A stretch of 64,000 nt of DNA, taken from Pseudobutyrivibrio sp. MD2005. Its GTDB lineage: Bacteria; Bacillota; Clostridia; Lachnospirales; Lachnospiraceae. The DNA is taken from assembly GCF_000621865.1 (NCBI RefSeq), contig NZ_JHXE01000008.1, positions 62,001-126,000 on the forward strand, given 5' to 3'. The notes under the pieces are model-generated. The model worked only from the letters and a program-made list of their open reading frames with translations. It was not told the origin of the DNA and made no database searches. This document shows, piece after piece, positions 36,306-45,266 of the stretch (its first letter is position 1; each line of letters begins with the position of its first letter). The translations under genes were made by a program, and so were the position numbers.

Positions 36306-36424
36306 TTTTTGCGAGAAAACCAAAGAAATCTCCCGCAAAAATCTGGCCTCGCCAGATACGCCTTTGCATAAATGCAAAGCCTAGTCAAATACGATTATTG
36401 AAAAACTGATGTTTTTCAATAATC
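36306..36424. repeat. Cluster of four perfect hairpins
   Basis: In order: TTTTTGCG/CGCAAAAA (36306-36313, 36334-36341, 20-nt loop); ATCTGGC/GCCAGAT (36341-36357, 3-nt loop); CTTTGCAT/ATGCAAAG (36362-36379, 2-nt loop); GATTATTGAAAAA/TTTTTCAATAATC (36393-36405, 36412-36424, 6-nt loop). None has a clear T-run. The first has the 28-bp arm spacing of arrays D and E. No gene is seen. Confidence 0.7.
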
Positions 36425-36503
36425 TATAATAAATTATTTTCTTTTCTATTCTGTGAAAATCCATTTCTGTTCACACAGTTTTCAAATATATATTCACAGT
36501 CGC

Positions 36504-36549
36504 AAAAATAGAGCAGTCATTTAGGAGATTTTCCCAAAATGACTGCTCT
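36504..36549 (-). terminator. Distal terminator of the O-acylation operon
   Basis: AGAGCAGTCATTT (36510-36522) and its exact complement AAATGACTGCTCT (36537-36549) form a 13-bp stem, followed on the minus strand by ATTTTTG. It is about 490 bp beyond the last stop codon of the operon (37038), so array D would be transcribed as a long 3' tail. Confidence 0.75.
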
Positions 36550-36625
36550 TTCATAAAATACTTCTAATTGAAATCCCTATGCTTCTGCCCGTTTGTAACC
36601 TAAACATGGTGGACATCTTAACCTT

Positions 36626-37010
36626 TTAAGTTAAAATAGTTATTTTGTAAATTCACTTAACAAAAAATCTTCAAATTATTAAGTGTAATATAACTTCCGG
36701 ATTTTTCACTTAAAAATCCGATGACCGTGTAAGTGTAGATAACTAATTCCATTAATAAACTTATAAAAATCAGTACTATTTCAACCGAAGTTAAGTTAAT
36801 GTACAAATCCACATAAATAAACTGAACTCTAGAAACAAATTGTTAAGTGAAATATCATTTTTTCTAGAATAAACTCAATTATAGTTAAAATAATTTAGTC
36901 AAAGTTAAGTGAATACTATTTACACTATAATAAACTTAACTGCCACCACCAATTTAAATGAAACCAATAGCAATTCAAATTTACTTAACAGTATCCTCCC
37001 ATTTTAAGTT
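36626..37010. repeat. Array D: seven TTAAGTG/CACTTAA inverted-repeat units plus a lone left arm
   Basis: Left arms start at 36626, 36679, 36729, 36791, 36843, 36905, 36954 and 37004. Right arms follow 28 or 29 bp after each of the first seven (36654, 36707, 36758, 36820, 36872, 36933, 36982). Some arms carry one or two changes (GTAAGTG, TTAAATG, AACTGAA, AACTCAA). Unit spacing is 53, 50, 62, 52, 62, 49 and 50 bp, close to 5 or 6 helical turns. Spacers between arms are unrelated. The array fills the gap after the SGNH gene. Confidence 0.85.
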
Positions 37011-37037
37011 AATACAGAAATAAAACTAAATGCCCCG

Positions 37038-38105
37038 CTACAATACTGCAATCAAATGGGACGCTATAGCCTGGAAGCCTGCGTCGTTTGGATGGCCTGA
37101 CAAGAATGAGCCTATGGTATACACTGCGCCGCTTGGAGTGGTGAATTCGTCGCCTTCGTGGAGCTGGTATTCGGCTACGCCTTGGATGTCGGCAAGGCTT
37201 ACGAATGTGCAGCCTGTTTCTTGAGCCACTGCTTTTTTGGTGGCGATGATGCCGTCATATTTCCAGAAATTATCAAGCATGACAATTCTTGCATTTGGGT
37301 TGTAGGTTCGAATGTATTCAATCATGTCTGTAAGGTCTTCTTTGAAGTGTGACTCGTGGCCTTTTACATTTTCTCCTAGCTCAATAACAATGGTGCCATA
37401 TTGATAGTTTGTGATGTATGGATCCAAATCATCAAGCTCGTAGTTTCTTGTGTTTGAAAATTCCCATGAGCGCAGTGACATATAGTCGTATGAGCTATAG
37501 CCCTTGGCTGCTACTGTCAAATGCACATAATCATTTTCTGGCGCTGTTGCTCCACAGCCCCAGCCAGAACCCCACCAGTCACTTGTGGCTGGATAAAGTG
37601 TGATTGAGTTTCCAATGAATAATATATCTTTTGTAGCTGATGGGACCGATTTATTACTTGAAACCGGGATTGGAATATCAATATATTCCTCTGATACATC
37701 GTCTACAGCCATATATCCAAAGTCGCCATTGATTTTCATTTTGTAGTAGTCAGTTTCATTGCATTTTCCTACAATAGAAACCCTTTGGTCCAAAGACAAT
37801 GTGCCGATTATCTCCGCTGTGTCATATGGCTCCTCACGTACCTTTGCATCAGATGTAGAGTAGTAGGTAGCCTCTAGATCCTCAAATGTATATTTCTCTT
37901 CCTCTGGTGCTTCCGCCTCTGCAGCTGCGCTCTCCTCTTTTTGCTGAGCTAGCTTTAGGGCCTTTTCCTGCTCTTCGGCCTCAATTCTTGCAGCCTCAGC
38001 TTCCTTGGCAGCTTTCTCCTTGTTCTGATATACAACAAGTGAACCAAAGGCGATTATTAGCATTACAAGTGAAATCCATAAAACAACAAGTATTTTCTTT
38101 CTCAA
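37038..38105 (-). CDS. Membrane-anchored SH3b plus SGNH/GDSL hydrolase
   Basis: The 355-residue protein has an N-terminal membrane helix (about 5-25), a Lys/Glu/Ala-rich coiled stalk and an SH3b cell-wall domain (about 78-145, YYSTSDAKVREEPYDTAEIIGTL). The C-terminal SGNH hydrolase begins ILFIGNSIT (catalytic Ser block) and ends SGHPNDAGFQAIASHL (Asp/His block). Such enzymes add or remove acyl groups on wall or exopolysaccharide. It is the last gene of the O-acylation operon, 25 bp after the AlgX-like gene. The start is TTG with the SD AAGGAGAG; no ATG lies near. Confidence 0.85.
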   Translation of the reverse strand: MRKKILVVLWISLVMLIIAFGSLVVYQNKEKAAKEAEAARIEAEEQEKALKLAQQKEESAAAEAEAPEEEKYTFEDLEATYYSTSDAKVREEPYDTAEIIGTLSLDQRVSIVGKCNETDYYKMKINGDFGYMAVDDVSEEYIDIPIPVSSNKSVPSATKDILFIGNSITLYPATSDWWGSGWGCGATAPENDYVHLTVAAKGYSSYDYMSLRSWEFSNTRNYELDDLDPYITNYQYGTIVIELGENVKGHESHFKEDLTDMIEYIRTYNPNARIVMLDNFWKYDGIIATKKAVAQETGCTFVSLADIQGVAEYQLHEGDEFTTPSGAVYTIGSFLSGHPNDAGFQAIASHLIAVL

Positions 38106-38130
38106 AACAATCTCTCCTTATCAAGCTAGT

Positions 38131-39429
38131 CTATTTACTAAGTGTATTTATGATTCGCTGCACGCAAGAAAATGCTTCGTAATCATATCGTTCTACCGCT
38201 TCTACAACAATGACATCCGAATTCTTAATGTCAGATTTTGTCTCTGACATATAGTCTCTGTGGACAAATGTACAACTAGTAAAATCCTTTGATAAATACG
38301 GCATCATATTCACTCTAAAGCTGTCGCCTATCAGACATAGCTTTTTGTCGATTGGACCGTCTGATGTTGTGCGGCATATCATTGAGTCTAAATTCAAGCC
38401 ATTAACTGTAATCTCTGGCTTATAATCCAACGTGTATTCCGTGTCATCATGTGTAACCATGGAATCAGGTATGCCCATATATGTGTATAGCTCGTATTTA
38501 TCGGCATCCTGTGTACCTGTAATCCAAGTGCTTGGATCCACATATTCTATGCCCATGGCATCATAAAGGGCATTCACTCCAAAAAGCCCGCCAAGCAAAT
38601 TCCAATGACTATCGTATTTGTAATATGTTTGATAACGCCCCGCTGCCACTCGCTCATCTTCTATTGGGTAAATAAAGGATGTGTTGCAATTCGTATTTAC
38701 GTATTCATACAGCTGCTGGCTTCTTCTGTATGGATTTACAATGTCTACCGTAGGCATGTATTTCCCGTAGACAGATGATTTATTCGGTGCGATGTAGATG
38801 TATAACTCTTTTCCCTGAGCGTCGCACAGTGCCTGCAGTGTATTTAGCTTACTAACATACTTCTGCATCTGCTCTTCTGTAAGATTATTGGTGCCTTGGT
38901 AGCACTCGATTTCATTTTCACCGTATAGGAAGAGCCAGCCTTCACGGCCAATTATTACATCCTGATACACTTGAAGCGGATAATAGTCATCATATACTTC
39001 CTCTTCTTCTGCCTCTAAAGCTTCAGCAACTTCCTCAACCACTTCTTCACCGGGAACAATAGGCTTGTTAGTCTTTCCTCTATCTATCTCTTTCTCTGGC
39101 TCAGGTGGCTTATAAAAAACATTTCCAACGGCAGTTGCTGCTATTTGATATTTAGATTCCACACTATCATTCAAAGATTTATACCATGAAATCATCGTAT
39201 ATCTGAATGGAATTCTATCATCAATGTAGTTGGATATGCTTTCGCCAGTATTCATGAGATTAGACCACTCAATTTCTGCCATCTGCCTTTTTTCCGTCTC
39301 AACCGCAGATAGCTTAGCGTAAGTCTTAGGGCTAATCACTCGCAAAGCTCCACCTAACACCCAAGGAGACACTAGTATTCCCAAGAAAACCAATATGAAA
39401 ATTTTATTCTTAATCGTAGTAAAATTCAT
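38131..39429 (-). CDS. AlgX/AlgJ-like SGNH acetyltransferase-type membrane protein
   Basis: The 432-residue protein has an N-terminal membrane helix and a long extracellular part with DxxxFRY-like IDDRIPFRYTMISWY. REGWLFLYGENEIECYQG, YIAPNKSSVYGKYMP, YYKYDSHWNLLGGLFG (DSHWN, the catalytic Asp/His) and KLCLIGDSFRVNMMPYL (GDSF catalytic Ser) follow. This is the pattern of the DHHW/AlgX family, which transfers acetyl groups handed out by an MBOAT protein. ATG 39429 follows GAAAGGG, 13 bp after the MBOAT gene; the longer frame overlapping it lacks an SD. An acidic insert (EEVVEEVAEALEAEEEE) is near residue 125. Confidence 0.88.
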   Translation of the reverse strand: MNFTTIKNKIFILVFLGILVSPWVLGGALRVISPKTYAKLSAVETEKRQMAEIEWSNLMNTGESISNYIDDRIPFRYTMISWYKSLNDSVESKYQIAATAVGNVFYKPPEPEKEIDRGKTNKPIVPGEEVVEEVAEALEAEEEEVYDDYYPLQVYQDVIIGREGWLFLYGENEIECYQGTNNLTEEQMQKYVSKLNTLQALCDAQGKELYIYIAPNKSSVYGKYMPTVDIVNPYRRSQQLYEYVNTNCNTSFIYPIEDERVAAGRYQTYYKYDSHWNLLGGLFGVNALYDAMGIEYVDPSTWITGTQDADKYELYTYMGIPDSMVTHDDTEYTLDYKPEITVNGLNLDSMICRTTSDGPIDKKLCLIGDSFRVNMMPYLSKDFTSCTFVHRDYMSETKSDIKNSDVIVVEAVERYDYEAFSCVQRIINTLSK

Positions 39430-39442
39430 ATTACCCTTTCTC

Positions 39443-40909
39443 TTAGAATTGATAGTAAATAAATGGATTGTAGGTTCCATTAACAAGGAACAGTAAGCTG
39501 AGCACTAAAAGTACAATGCAAATCACCATACTTCCTTTTACTGCCTTGATGCTGATATGAGCCTGAACAAAACCTCCAAATAAGATTGCTAAAAAGATTG
39601 CAATCAAACTCATTCCAGATAGATAAGTCAAGAGATTCAAAACTCTTATACCGCCAACAAACATCCTTGAGATAAATAAAAATGCGTCTAAAATTGTCTT
39701 CGCTCTAAAGATTACCCAAAGCAGATTCACAATAAAAAATGTAAGTAGCCTGTTTATAAATTTAAGCTTATTTTTCTTTAAAATCTCGCCAAACCAAAGG
39801 CGTTCAAAAATAAGAAGCAGACCATATATTAATCCCCAGATTAGGAATGTAAAATTGGCTCCATGCCAAATGCCGGTCAGTAGGAAAACAACAAAAATAT
39901 TTAGGCAGGTTCTTTTCATGGAGCATCTGCTGCCCCCCAGAGGGATGTACACATAATCTCTAAACCATGTGGATAAAGAGATGTGCCAGCGTCTCCAAAA
40001 TTCCTGAATCGATTCAGAGCGATATGGATGATTAAAGTTCTCTTTGAAATCAAAGCCAAACATCTTGCCAAGACCAATCGCCATATCCGAATATCCGCTG
40101 AAATCGTAATAGATCTGGAATGTGTAGCAGATGCTTGTAAGCCAAGCAACTGTAGCATCAAGCTGTGAAATATCTGTCTTCCAAACCTTATCTACTATTC
40201 CTGCTAACGTATTTGCGATAATTACTTTCTTGGCCAAACCAAAGCAAAACCGCTTTATACCTTCTGCAAATTCATATGAGCCAACCTGTCTTTCTGTGAT
40301 CTGTGTTGCCACATCTCTGTAGTGAACGATAGGGCCAGCTATAAGCTGAGGAAAGCAGGAAATATAAAGTGCGAAATTGAATAAATTAGGCTGCAATTCC
40401 GCAGTATCGTTATACACATCAATCACATAGGAAAGTGCCTGGAATGTAAAAAATGATATACCAACTGGAAGCACAATCTCTGCTATTCCAAGAGCTCCTG
40501 TGCCATTGCCTGTAAATACGCCAGTGATTCTTTCAGATAGCTTTAAATCGCCTGCATAAAATATATTTTCAATTGTAGCTATAAATAGATTGAAATATTT
40601 AAAAAAGAAAAGTAGCCCTAAGTCACCTAAAATAGCCAGAATCAGGCCCAGTCGCCTGATGTGCTTGCTATCTTGTTTCTTAGAGCATAAGAAACCTGCT
40701 CCCCAGTTGATAAGAATAACCAGAGAAATCAGTGCCAGGTACTTTACCCCTCCAAAAGCATAAAAGAGAAGGGAAAAGCCTAGCAATATGTAATTTGATA
40801 GTAGAATTCTATTGTAGATTCCTCCACCCACCAGTCTAGGTATACCGTAGTAAGCTAGCAGACAGATAGGCAGGAAAATCGTACAAAATGTAAGTGAGCT
40901 GAAAACCAA
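39443..40909 (-). CDS. MBOAT-family O-acyltransferase (AlgI/DltB-like)
   Basis: A multi-pass membrane protein of 488 residues that passes acyl groups from the cytoplasm to an outside acceptor. Signatures are FNHPYRSESIQEFWRRWHISLSTWFRDYVYIPLGG and the catalytic-His segment LLTGIWHGANFTFLIWG. The start is TTG: MVFSSLTFCTIFLPI is the classical family N-terminus and GGGAG precedes it at the right distance. The TTG begins 1 nt after the upstream stop, so translation is coupled. Partner of the downstream AlgX-like protein. Confidence 0.95.
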   Translation of the reverse strand: MVFSSLTFCTIFLPICLLAYYGIPRLVGGGIYNRILLSNYILLGFSLLFYAFGGVKYLALISLVILINWGAGFLCSKKQDSKHIRRLGLILAILGDLGLLFFFKYFNLFIATIENIFYAGDLKLSERITGVFTGNGTGALGIAEIVLPVGISFFTFQALSYVIDVYNDTAELQPNLFNFALYISCFPQLIAGPIVHYRDVATQITERQVGSYEFAEGIKRFCFGLAKKVIIANTLAGIVDKVWKTDISQLDATVAWLTSICYTFQIYYDFSGYSDMAIGLGKMFGFDFKENFNHPYRSESIQEFWRRWHISLSTWFRDYVYIPLGGSRCSMKRTCLNIFVVFLLTGIWHGANFTFLIWGLIYGLLLIFERLWFGEILKKNKLKFINRLLTFFIVNLLWVIFRAKTILDAFLFISRMFVGGIRVLNLLTYLSGMSLIAIFLAILFGGFVQAHISIKAVKGSMVICIVLLVLSLLFLVNGTYNPFIYYQF

Positions 40910-40910
40910 A

Positions 40911-42014
40911 TTATTCTCCCTCTCCTTTAATCATCAGCCTGGTGAAAGGTTTAGTCTTATTGAAAAATCCAACCACAATATTGCAAAGAATTGCTCCTGC
41001 GAAAGTAACTACTATACATAAGATAGCCTTTGCTGGAAAGCTTAGCTTTGGCAACAGCGACTGAATTAATCTAATGCTATAAAACTGATTCAAATATATC
41101 AGCAAGCTCATCTTTCCAAACCATGAAAAGATAGGCTTGTCAAAAATCTTGTGACAAGGATTAACATTTGAAAATGTAAGAATCAATCCTATGCTCATTG
41201 CAAACAATACCATAAATGCATATTTAGGCTCGATTTCCTTAACTGCATATCGAAGTACCCACAGATAACATAATAGCTCCACAGCTGCAAGAATGCGTTT
41301 GCCCGCAACCGTAAAGTTAATTTTGTTAAGCTGTCTTGTGATGCTGTATGTGCTACATCCCAGTGCCATCTCTCCGAAGCCTCTTAGGAAGCATTTATAG
41401 AAATGACCTGTCCAGGTTTCGACTCCACCAAGGCTATGGTATTCGTGGGCCATATACCCAAGTACAAACATAGCCATTAGTGGGCATACGATTTTTACAA
41501 AGGTGTCGTAGTGCTTTCTGAGGAAATACCAGAACATGAATGTAACCATAAGCCACACATCTAAATACCAGGTGAGCTTGTTTACCCATGAAGTATCGAA
41601 ACCGAACACCTGTAAGAAGAACAATGAAGCCCATGATTCTGTCACATACTCAATCCTTGCTTCTGCTGTCTTCTCCAAAAATATCGTATTTACGATAAGA
41701 GTAAGTAGGATTGCATACAGATGATATGGAAATACATTTTTTATCTTCTTCCACATCATCTGAGCTGTTTCAGTACCGATAAATTCAGTACTTACACTTC
41801 TTTTTGCATATGCACTGGCAGCCAGCAGATATCCTGAGACCAGGAAGAAAAACTCTACTCCTATATAACCCTGGTGAAAGAAATATACATCCTTTATGCC
41901 GATGCTTATGTTTCCATTTAACGCAAATCGCTTGTGAATATGGTAAAACAAAATACCTAACGCAAAAATAAAACGTAAAAACTCCACTCGTCCATTTTTT
42001 GCATGTTTACTCAT
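40911..42014 (-). CDS. Acyltransferase family 3 (OafA/YrhL-like) membrane protein
   Basis: A membrane acyltransferase of 367 residues with about ten helices. The N-terminal signature is RVEFLRFIFALGILFYHIHKRF (with the conserved R-x10-H), followed by GYIGVEFFFLVSGYLLA. The family O-acylates sugars of exopolysaccharide, LPS or peptidoglycan. In this operon it supplies a second acylation system next to the MBOAT/AlgX pair. It starts 5 bp after the PH gene with AAGGAG rather far upstream (13 nt). Confidence 0.9.
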   Translation of the reverse strand: MSKHAKNGRVEFLRFIFALGILFYHIHKRFALNGNISIGIKDVYFFHQGYIGVEFFFLVSGYLLAASAYAKRSVSTEFIGTETAQMMWKKIKNVFPYHLYAILLTLIVNTIFLEKTAEARIEYVTESWASLFFLQVFGFDTSWVNKLTWYLDVWLMVTFMFWYFLRKHYDTFVKIVCPLMAMFVLGYMAHEYHSLGGVETWTGHFYKCFLRGFGEMALGCSTYSITRQLNKINFTVAGKRILAAVELLCYLWVLRYAVKEIEPKYAFMVLFAMSIGLILTFSNVNPCHKIFDKPIFSWFGKMSLLIYLNQFYSIRLIQSLLPKLSFPAKAILCIVVTFAGAILCNIVVGFFNKTKPFTRLMIKGEGE

Positions 42015-42019
42015 AATTC

Positions 42020-42403
42020 TTAAAAATCTCCTTCGTGGATATCGCTTTCATCCACATCATCATTCATGTTTTCTCTGCTGATTACACGCTTTGCTTCACG
42101 CTGCTGTTCCACCTGAACAGAAAGCATCTCCTTAACGTTTGCAGAGTTCTTAACATTTTTAATTTCAAAAGTTCCAAGGCTCTTATCAGATGAGCTAACT
42201 ATGATAGAACCAACTCCAAATATTCTCTGCCCTAAGCTGCGCTTAAGCTGTAAATCTAAGATTCTATAAAGTCTAACTTCATTTTGTGTGAGATTTAAAA
42301 AACCAGTCTCCACAAATAATCTGTCCTCACTCATACTATACTTTGTAAAGCTTAATGGAAGCCCTAAGTAACGCTTTCTATCGCTCCATAAAATGTTTGC
42401 CAT
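42020..42403 (-). CDS. Small bacterial PH-domain protein
   Basis: The 127-residue cytoplasmic protein has a bPH_2-like domain (about 5-95, ILWSDRKRYLGLPLSFTKYSMSEDRLFVETGFLNLTQNEVRLYRILDLQLKRSLGQRIFGVGSIIV). A charged tail ends DVDESDIHEGDF. Its role is unknown; it is the first gene of the O-acylation operon. SD is GGGAGG. A possible promoter, TTGAGG with TATAAA at 18 bp, is just upstream. Confidence 0.75.
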   Translation of the reverse strand: MANILWSDRKRYLGLPLSFTKYSMSEDRLFVETGFLNLTQNEVRLYRILDLQLKRSLGQRIFGVGSIIVSSSDKSLGTFEIKNVKNSANVKEMLSVQVEQQREAKRVISRENMNDDVDESDIHEGDF

Positions 42404-42523
42404 GATTATCCTCCCATTTCTATTCTTTATATAAGTATAATATTATGAGCCTCAATGTTCTAGTGATTTATCATCATATGTGTATTATCAACGAAAAAGA
42501 TGTTAAATCTGTGACTTTATCGT

Positions 42524-43192
42524 CTATACGTTATAAGCCACAGGAACTCTTCTAAATGTAAGCCAGTTGATGAATACACAGACGCATGTGAACAAAAGCA
42601 CTCCACCCCAAACAAAAAACTGATTATAAAATGGAGTTATAATAACATCTATCACTACAGCGCCTGCATCATACACTGCTGGAATCGACTCAGCGAGACG
42701 TGGTCCTCCAATGATTACTATCATAAATAGTATGTAATAAATCCAATATACTATTTTTCCATATCGTAGCAAGCTATTTCCTACAAGGCCCTCAGATATC
42801 ATTAGCATGCCAAATATTATCATAATGATTTTACCTGTAGTGTTAATTGTAAGTACTGATGAACAGCTAATAGCTATGATTGCGAGAATCAATAGCTCTG
42901 CAAATTCGATTGCCCTGCTGTAGATAAACAGCTTTTTTCTTGTCATTCCAAAGCTGATTCCACGTGGCACCTCCTCGGCAACAAGCATTACTTTTATAAA
43001 AAAGTTCATTAGAATATATGCGAAGCTCATGGCGCCTAGAATTACATCGCCAATATAATCCTCATCCATTCCCATTTTTCCAAATATGAAATTCAGAATC
43101 AGTCCACCAACAATTGCAACTGAAACTACAATTAAACTAAAGAATTCGCTCTGCTTCTTTATCTGCCATATCGCTCTTATATCTCTACTCAT
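42524..43192 (-). CDS. ABC-2 type permease subunit
   Basis: The 222-residue protein has about six membrane helices. The early segment VPRGISFGMTRKKLFIYSRAIEFAELL, with a cytoplasmic SFGMTRKK loop, is typical of permeases paired with YtrB-type ATPases. The substrate is unknown. It is the last gene of a GntR-ATPase-permease-permease operon. SD is AAGGGAG. Confidence 0.82.
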   Translation of the reverse strand: MSRDIRAIWQIKKQSEFFSLIVVSVAIVGGLILNFIFGKMGMDEDYIGDVILGAMSFAYILMNFFIKVMLVAEEVPRGISFGMTRKKLFIYSRAIEFAELLILAIIAISCSSVLTINTTGKIIMIIFGMLMISEGLVGNSLLRYGKIVYWIYYILFMIVIIGGPRLAESIPAVYDAGAVVIDVIITPFYNQFFVWGGVLLFTCVCVFINWLTFRRVPVAYNV

Positions 43193-43203
43193 AATAAGCT
43201 CCC

Positions 43204-43860
43204 TTATCTAACCATGCTCTTTTGATTGAGTTTATATACCCATATTTCTGCTAAAACAAAAATCACAAGTGCTACTGCAAATAAAAATAGTTTAGTTTTT
43301 GCAATCACAGAAAATATCTCAAGACCGAATGCATCGCCTGACAACGCCTGGGTCACACCAACAAATCCACCAATGATAGCGCATATAAAAGCAATTATAA
43401 ACACAAAAATCTTTCCAAATCTTTTAACTTTATGGCCAATAATTAATCCAATAGGACCTAATGCAATAGCGATTATGCAAGATATAAAGAGCTTATTAAC
43501 TTCCTCAGATCTACCAAAAGCTACACATACTGCTGTAAAAAATAATAGATTTCCAACTACAAAAGTAAGCTGCTTTATAATTTCCCCTACAAAAATATCT
43601 TTTCTTCTAGCTCCCATAGATAATGCAATGCTATCGTACCAGCCTGGCCCATAAAATGCATACAGCATATTCATTAATATAATTAAAATGCTACCTACTT
43701 GCAGAAAATAATAGAACACTGAGTCTACCACAGACTCTTCGCCATAACTAAGTGCAATCCACTCAATAATAAGAATCAATTCCAATCCTATTACAATGCC
43801 AAGACACTTAAGCCCTTCTTTAAAGAAATACTTGGCAGATCTTTTAGCAAGACTATTCAT
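43204..43860 (-). CDS. ABC-2 type permease subunit
   Basis: The 218-residue protein has six membrane helices and the loop WYDSIALSMGARRKDIFVGEIIKQL, again the SMGARRKD motif of bacitracin/YtrC-like permeases. It probably forms a heterodimer with the downstream permease. ATG 43860 follows AAAGGAGG and lies 1 bp after the ATPase stop; the longer frame to 43881 would overlap it. Confidence 0.82.
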   Translation of the reverse strand: MNSLAKRSAKYFFKEGLKCLGIVIGLELILIIEWIALSYGEESVVDSVFYYFLQVGSILIILMNMLYAFYGPGWYDSIALSMGARRKDIFVGEIIKQLTFVVGNLLFFTAVCVAFGRSEEVNKLFISCIIAIALGPIGLIIGHKVKRFGKIFVFIIAFICAIIGGFVGVTQALSGDAFGLEIFSVIAKTKLFLFAVALVIFVLAEIWVYKLNQKSMVR

Positions 43861-43861
43861 A

Positions 43862-44740
43862 CTAGGCCTCCTTTCTACCATCTACACACATAGCATAGAA
43901 AAGATTTTGAAGTGGAACTGCCTCCACCTGCACATCTCCTGCAAAATCATCTACAGGTCCCTCGGCAAGCACTGTTACGACTTTATTTCTACCAATGCTT
44001 TCTGGATGATAAATCTTGAAACCTCTAGCTGCTGCGTCTACCGCAGTCTCTTCACCACTGATTCTATAAGCTCTGGCCAAAAGTTCCTCTGTGTTTTCCT
44101 CTAAAATAATCTCACCATTATCAATGATAATCACCTTTTCAAATAACGAAGCCGCCTCCTCAATAATGTGTGTACTGATTACGAAGGTTCTGCCTGTAGC
44201 TGCATACTCGTCGATTACAAGTCTATAGAACTGTTCTCGAGCTACTACATCAAGACCTGCAACAGGCTCATCAAGAATTGTGATTTCGGCCTTGCTTGCC
44301 ATTGCTACAATAATTGTTACTGCTGAAAGCATACCCTTTGAAAGCTTGTTAACTCTCTTCTTTGGATTAATATCAAATAACTTGATTAATTCCTTGGCGT
44401 AATCTTCATCCCAGTTCTTATAAAATGCCCTAGCTGTTGCTAAATAGTCCTTCACCTTAATTGTATTTGGACCAAACATTGTAACCTGAGAAATCTCTCT
44501 CGAATAACAGATACGAGAAAGAGCTTTCTCATTCTCCCAAACTGGCTCACCATCTATTGTAATTGTTCCCTCATTGGCAGGATTTTGAGCTGTAAGAATA
44601 GAAAGAAGTGTTGTCTTACCGGCACCATTTCTTCCAATCAGTCCGTAAATCTTTCCAGTCTCAATTTCCACGTCCACATTCTTTAGAACTGTATCTTTCC
44701 CATATCTTTTCACTATATTTTTTCCAGATAATGTACTCAT
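43862..44740 (-). CDS. ABC transporter ATPase (YtrB-like)
   Basis: A 292-residue nucleotide-binding subunit with Walker A GLIGRNGAGKTTLLS (about 33-47), Q-loop region, signature KLSKGMLSAV (a variant of LSGGQ) and Walker B ITILDEPVAGLD. The switch His is in ISTHIIEE. The C-terminal 70 residues are an extra domain seen in this subfamily. Family members often act in antibiotic sensing or export. SD is GGAGG. Confidence 0.92.
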   Translation of the reverse strand: MSTLSGKNIVKRYGKDTVLKNVDVEIETGKIYGLIGRNGAGKTTLLSILTAQNPANEGTITIDGEPVWENEKALSRICYSREISQVTMFGPNTIKVKDYLATARAFYKNWDEDYAKELIKLFDINPKKRVNKLSKGMLSAVTIIVAMASKAEITILDEPVAGLDVVAREQFYRLVIDEYAATGRTFVISTHIIEEAASLFEKVIIIDNGEIILEENTEELLARAYRISGEETAVDAAARGFKIYHPESIGRNKVVTVLAEGPVDDFAGDVQVEAVPLQNLFYAMCVDGRKEA

Positions 44741-44766
44741 ATATCCTCCATTCTTCCCATCAGGGA

Positions 44767-45135
44767 TTACAAATCATTCTCCTCATCTATCATTTTTTTC
44801 AATTCATTTTTGCTTATGCCTATAAGCTGTGCCTCGCTAATAATTTTCTTTAGGAATGTTTCTCTAAAGCTTTTCTTGCGTGTTTCCATTATTTTTTCTT
44901 TAGCCCCTGTCTGTACAAACATACCAATACCTCTCTTCTTATAAATAATGCTCTCATCTACCAATAGATTAATTCCCTTTGCCGCTGTAGCTGGATTAAT
45001 CTTGTAGAACTTAGATAATTCTGTCGTACTAGGAACCTGTTCTTCTTCTTTTAAAATATCCCTTAATATTTCATCCTCAATCATCTCTTTTATCTGCAGA
45101 TAGATTGATTTATCTTCCCCTAGATTGCTTAGCAC
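44767..45135 (-). CDS. GntR-family regulator, YtrA type
   Basis: The 122-residue protein has an N-terminal winged helix (about 8-78, IYLQIKEMIEDEILRDILKEEEQVPSTTELSKFYKINPATAAKGINLLVDESIIYKKRGIGMFV). The short C-terminal helical tail marks the YtrA subfamily. YtrA-type regulators sit first in ABC-exporter operons and repress them. The start is GTG after AGGAGG; the overlapping ATG one base upstream stops after two codons. Confidence 0.92.
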   Translation of the reverse strand: MLSNLGEDKSIYLQIKEMIEDEILRDILKEEEQVPSTTELSKFYKINPATAAKGINLLVDESIIYKKRGIGMFVQTGAKEKIMETRKKSFRETFLKKIISEAQLIGISKNELKKMIDEENDL

Positions 45136-45164
45136 ATACTCACCTCCTTTAGTTCATTGGTTAA

Positions 45165-45208
45165 TTACTTATGTAAATAACCATAACACCTATTTATATT
45201 TCTGTCAA
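45165..45208 (-). promoter_or_regulatory. Promoter of the GntR-ABC operon with operator-like site
   Basis: A perfect TTGACA (45203-45208), a 17-bp spacer and TATGGT (45180-45185) are read on the minus strand. Just after them, TTAC-TTAT-GTAA (45165-45176) is a short inverted repeat near the start point, in a place where the YtrA-type repressor could block transcription. Confidence 0.6.
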
Positions 45209-45217
45209 CAAGTAGAT

Positions 45218-45251
45218 AAAAAAAATGACAACATGCAAATTGCATGTTGCC
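45218..45251 (-). terminator. Terminator of the SPFH operon
   Basis: In minus-strand RNA, GGCAACAUGC (45242-45251) pairs with GCAUGUUGUC (45227-45236) around a 5-nt loop, with one G-U pair. AUUUUUUUU follows. Confidence 0.9.
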
Positions 45252-45266
45252 ATAAATTTAAAATTC

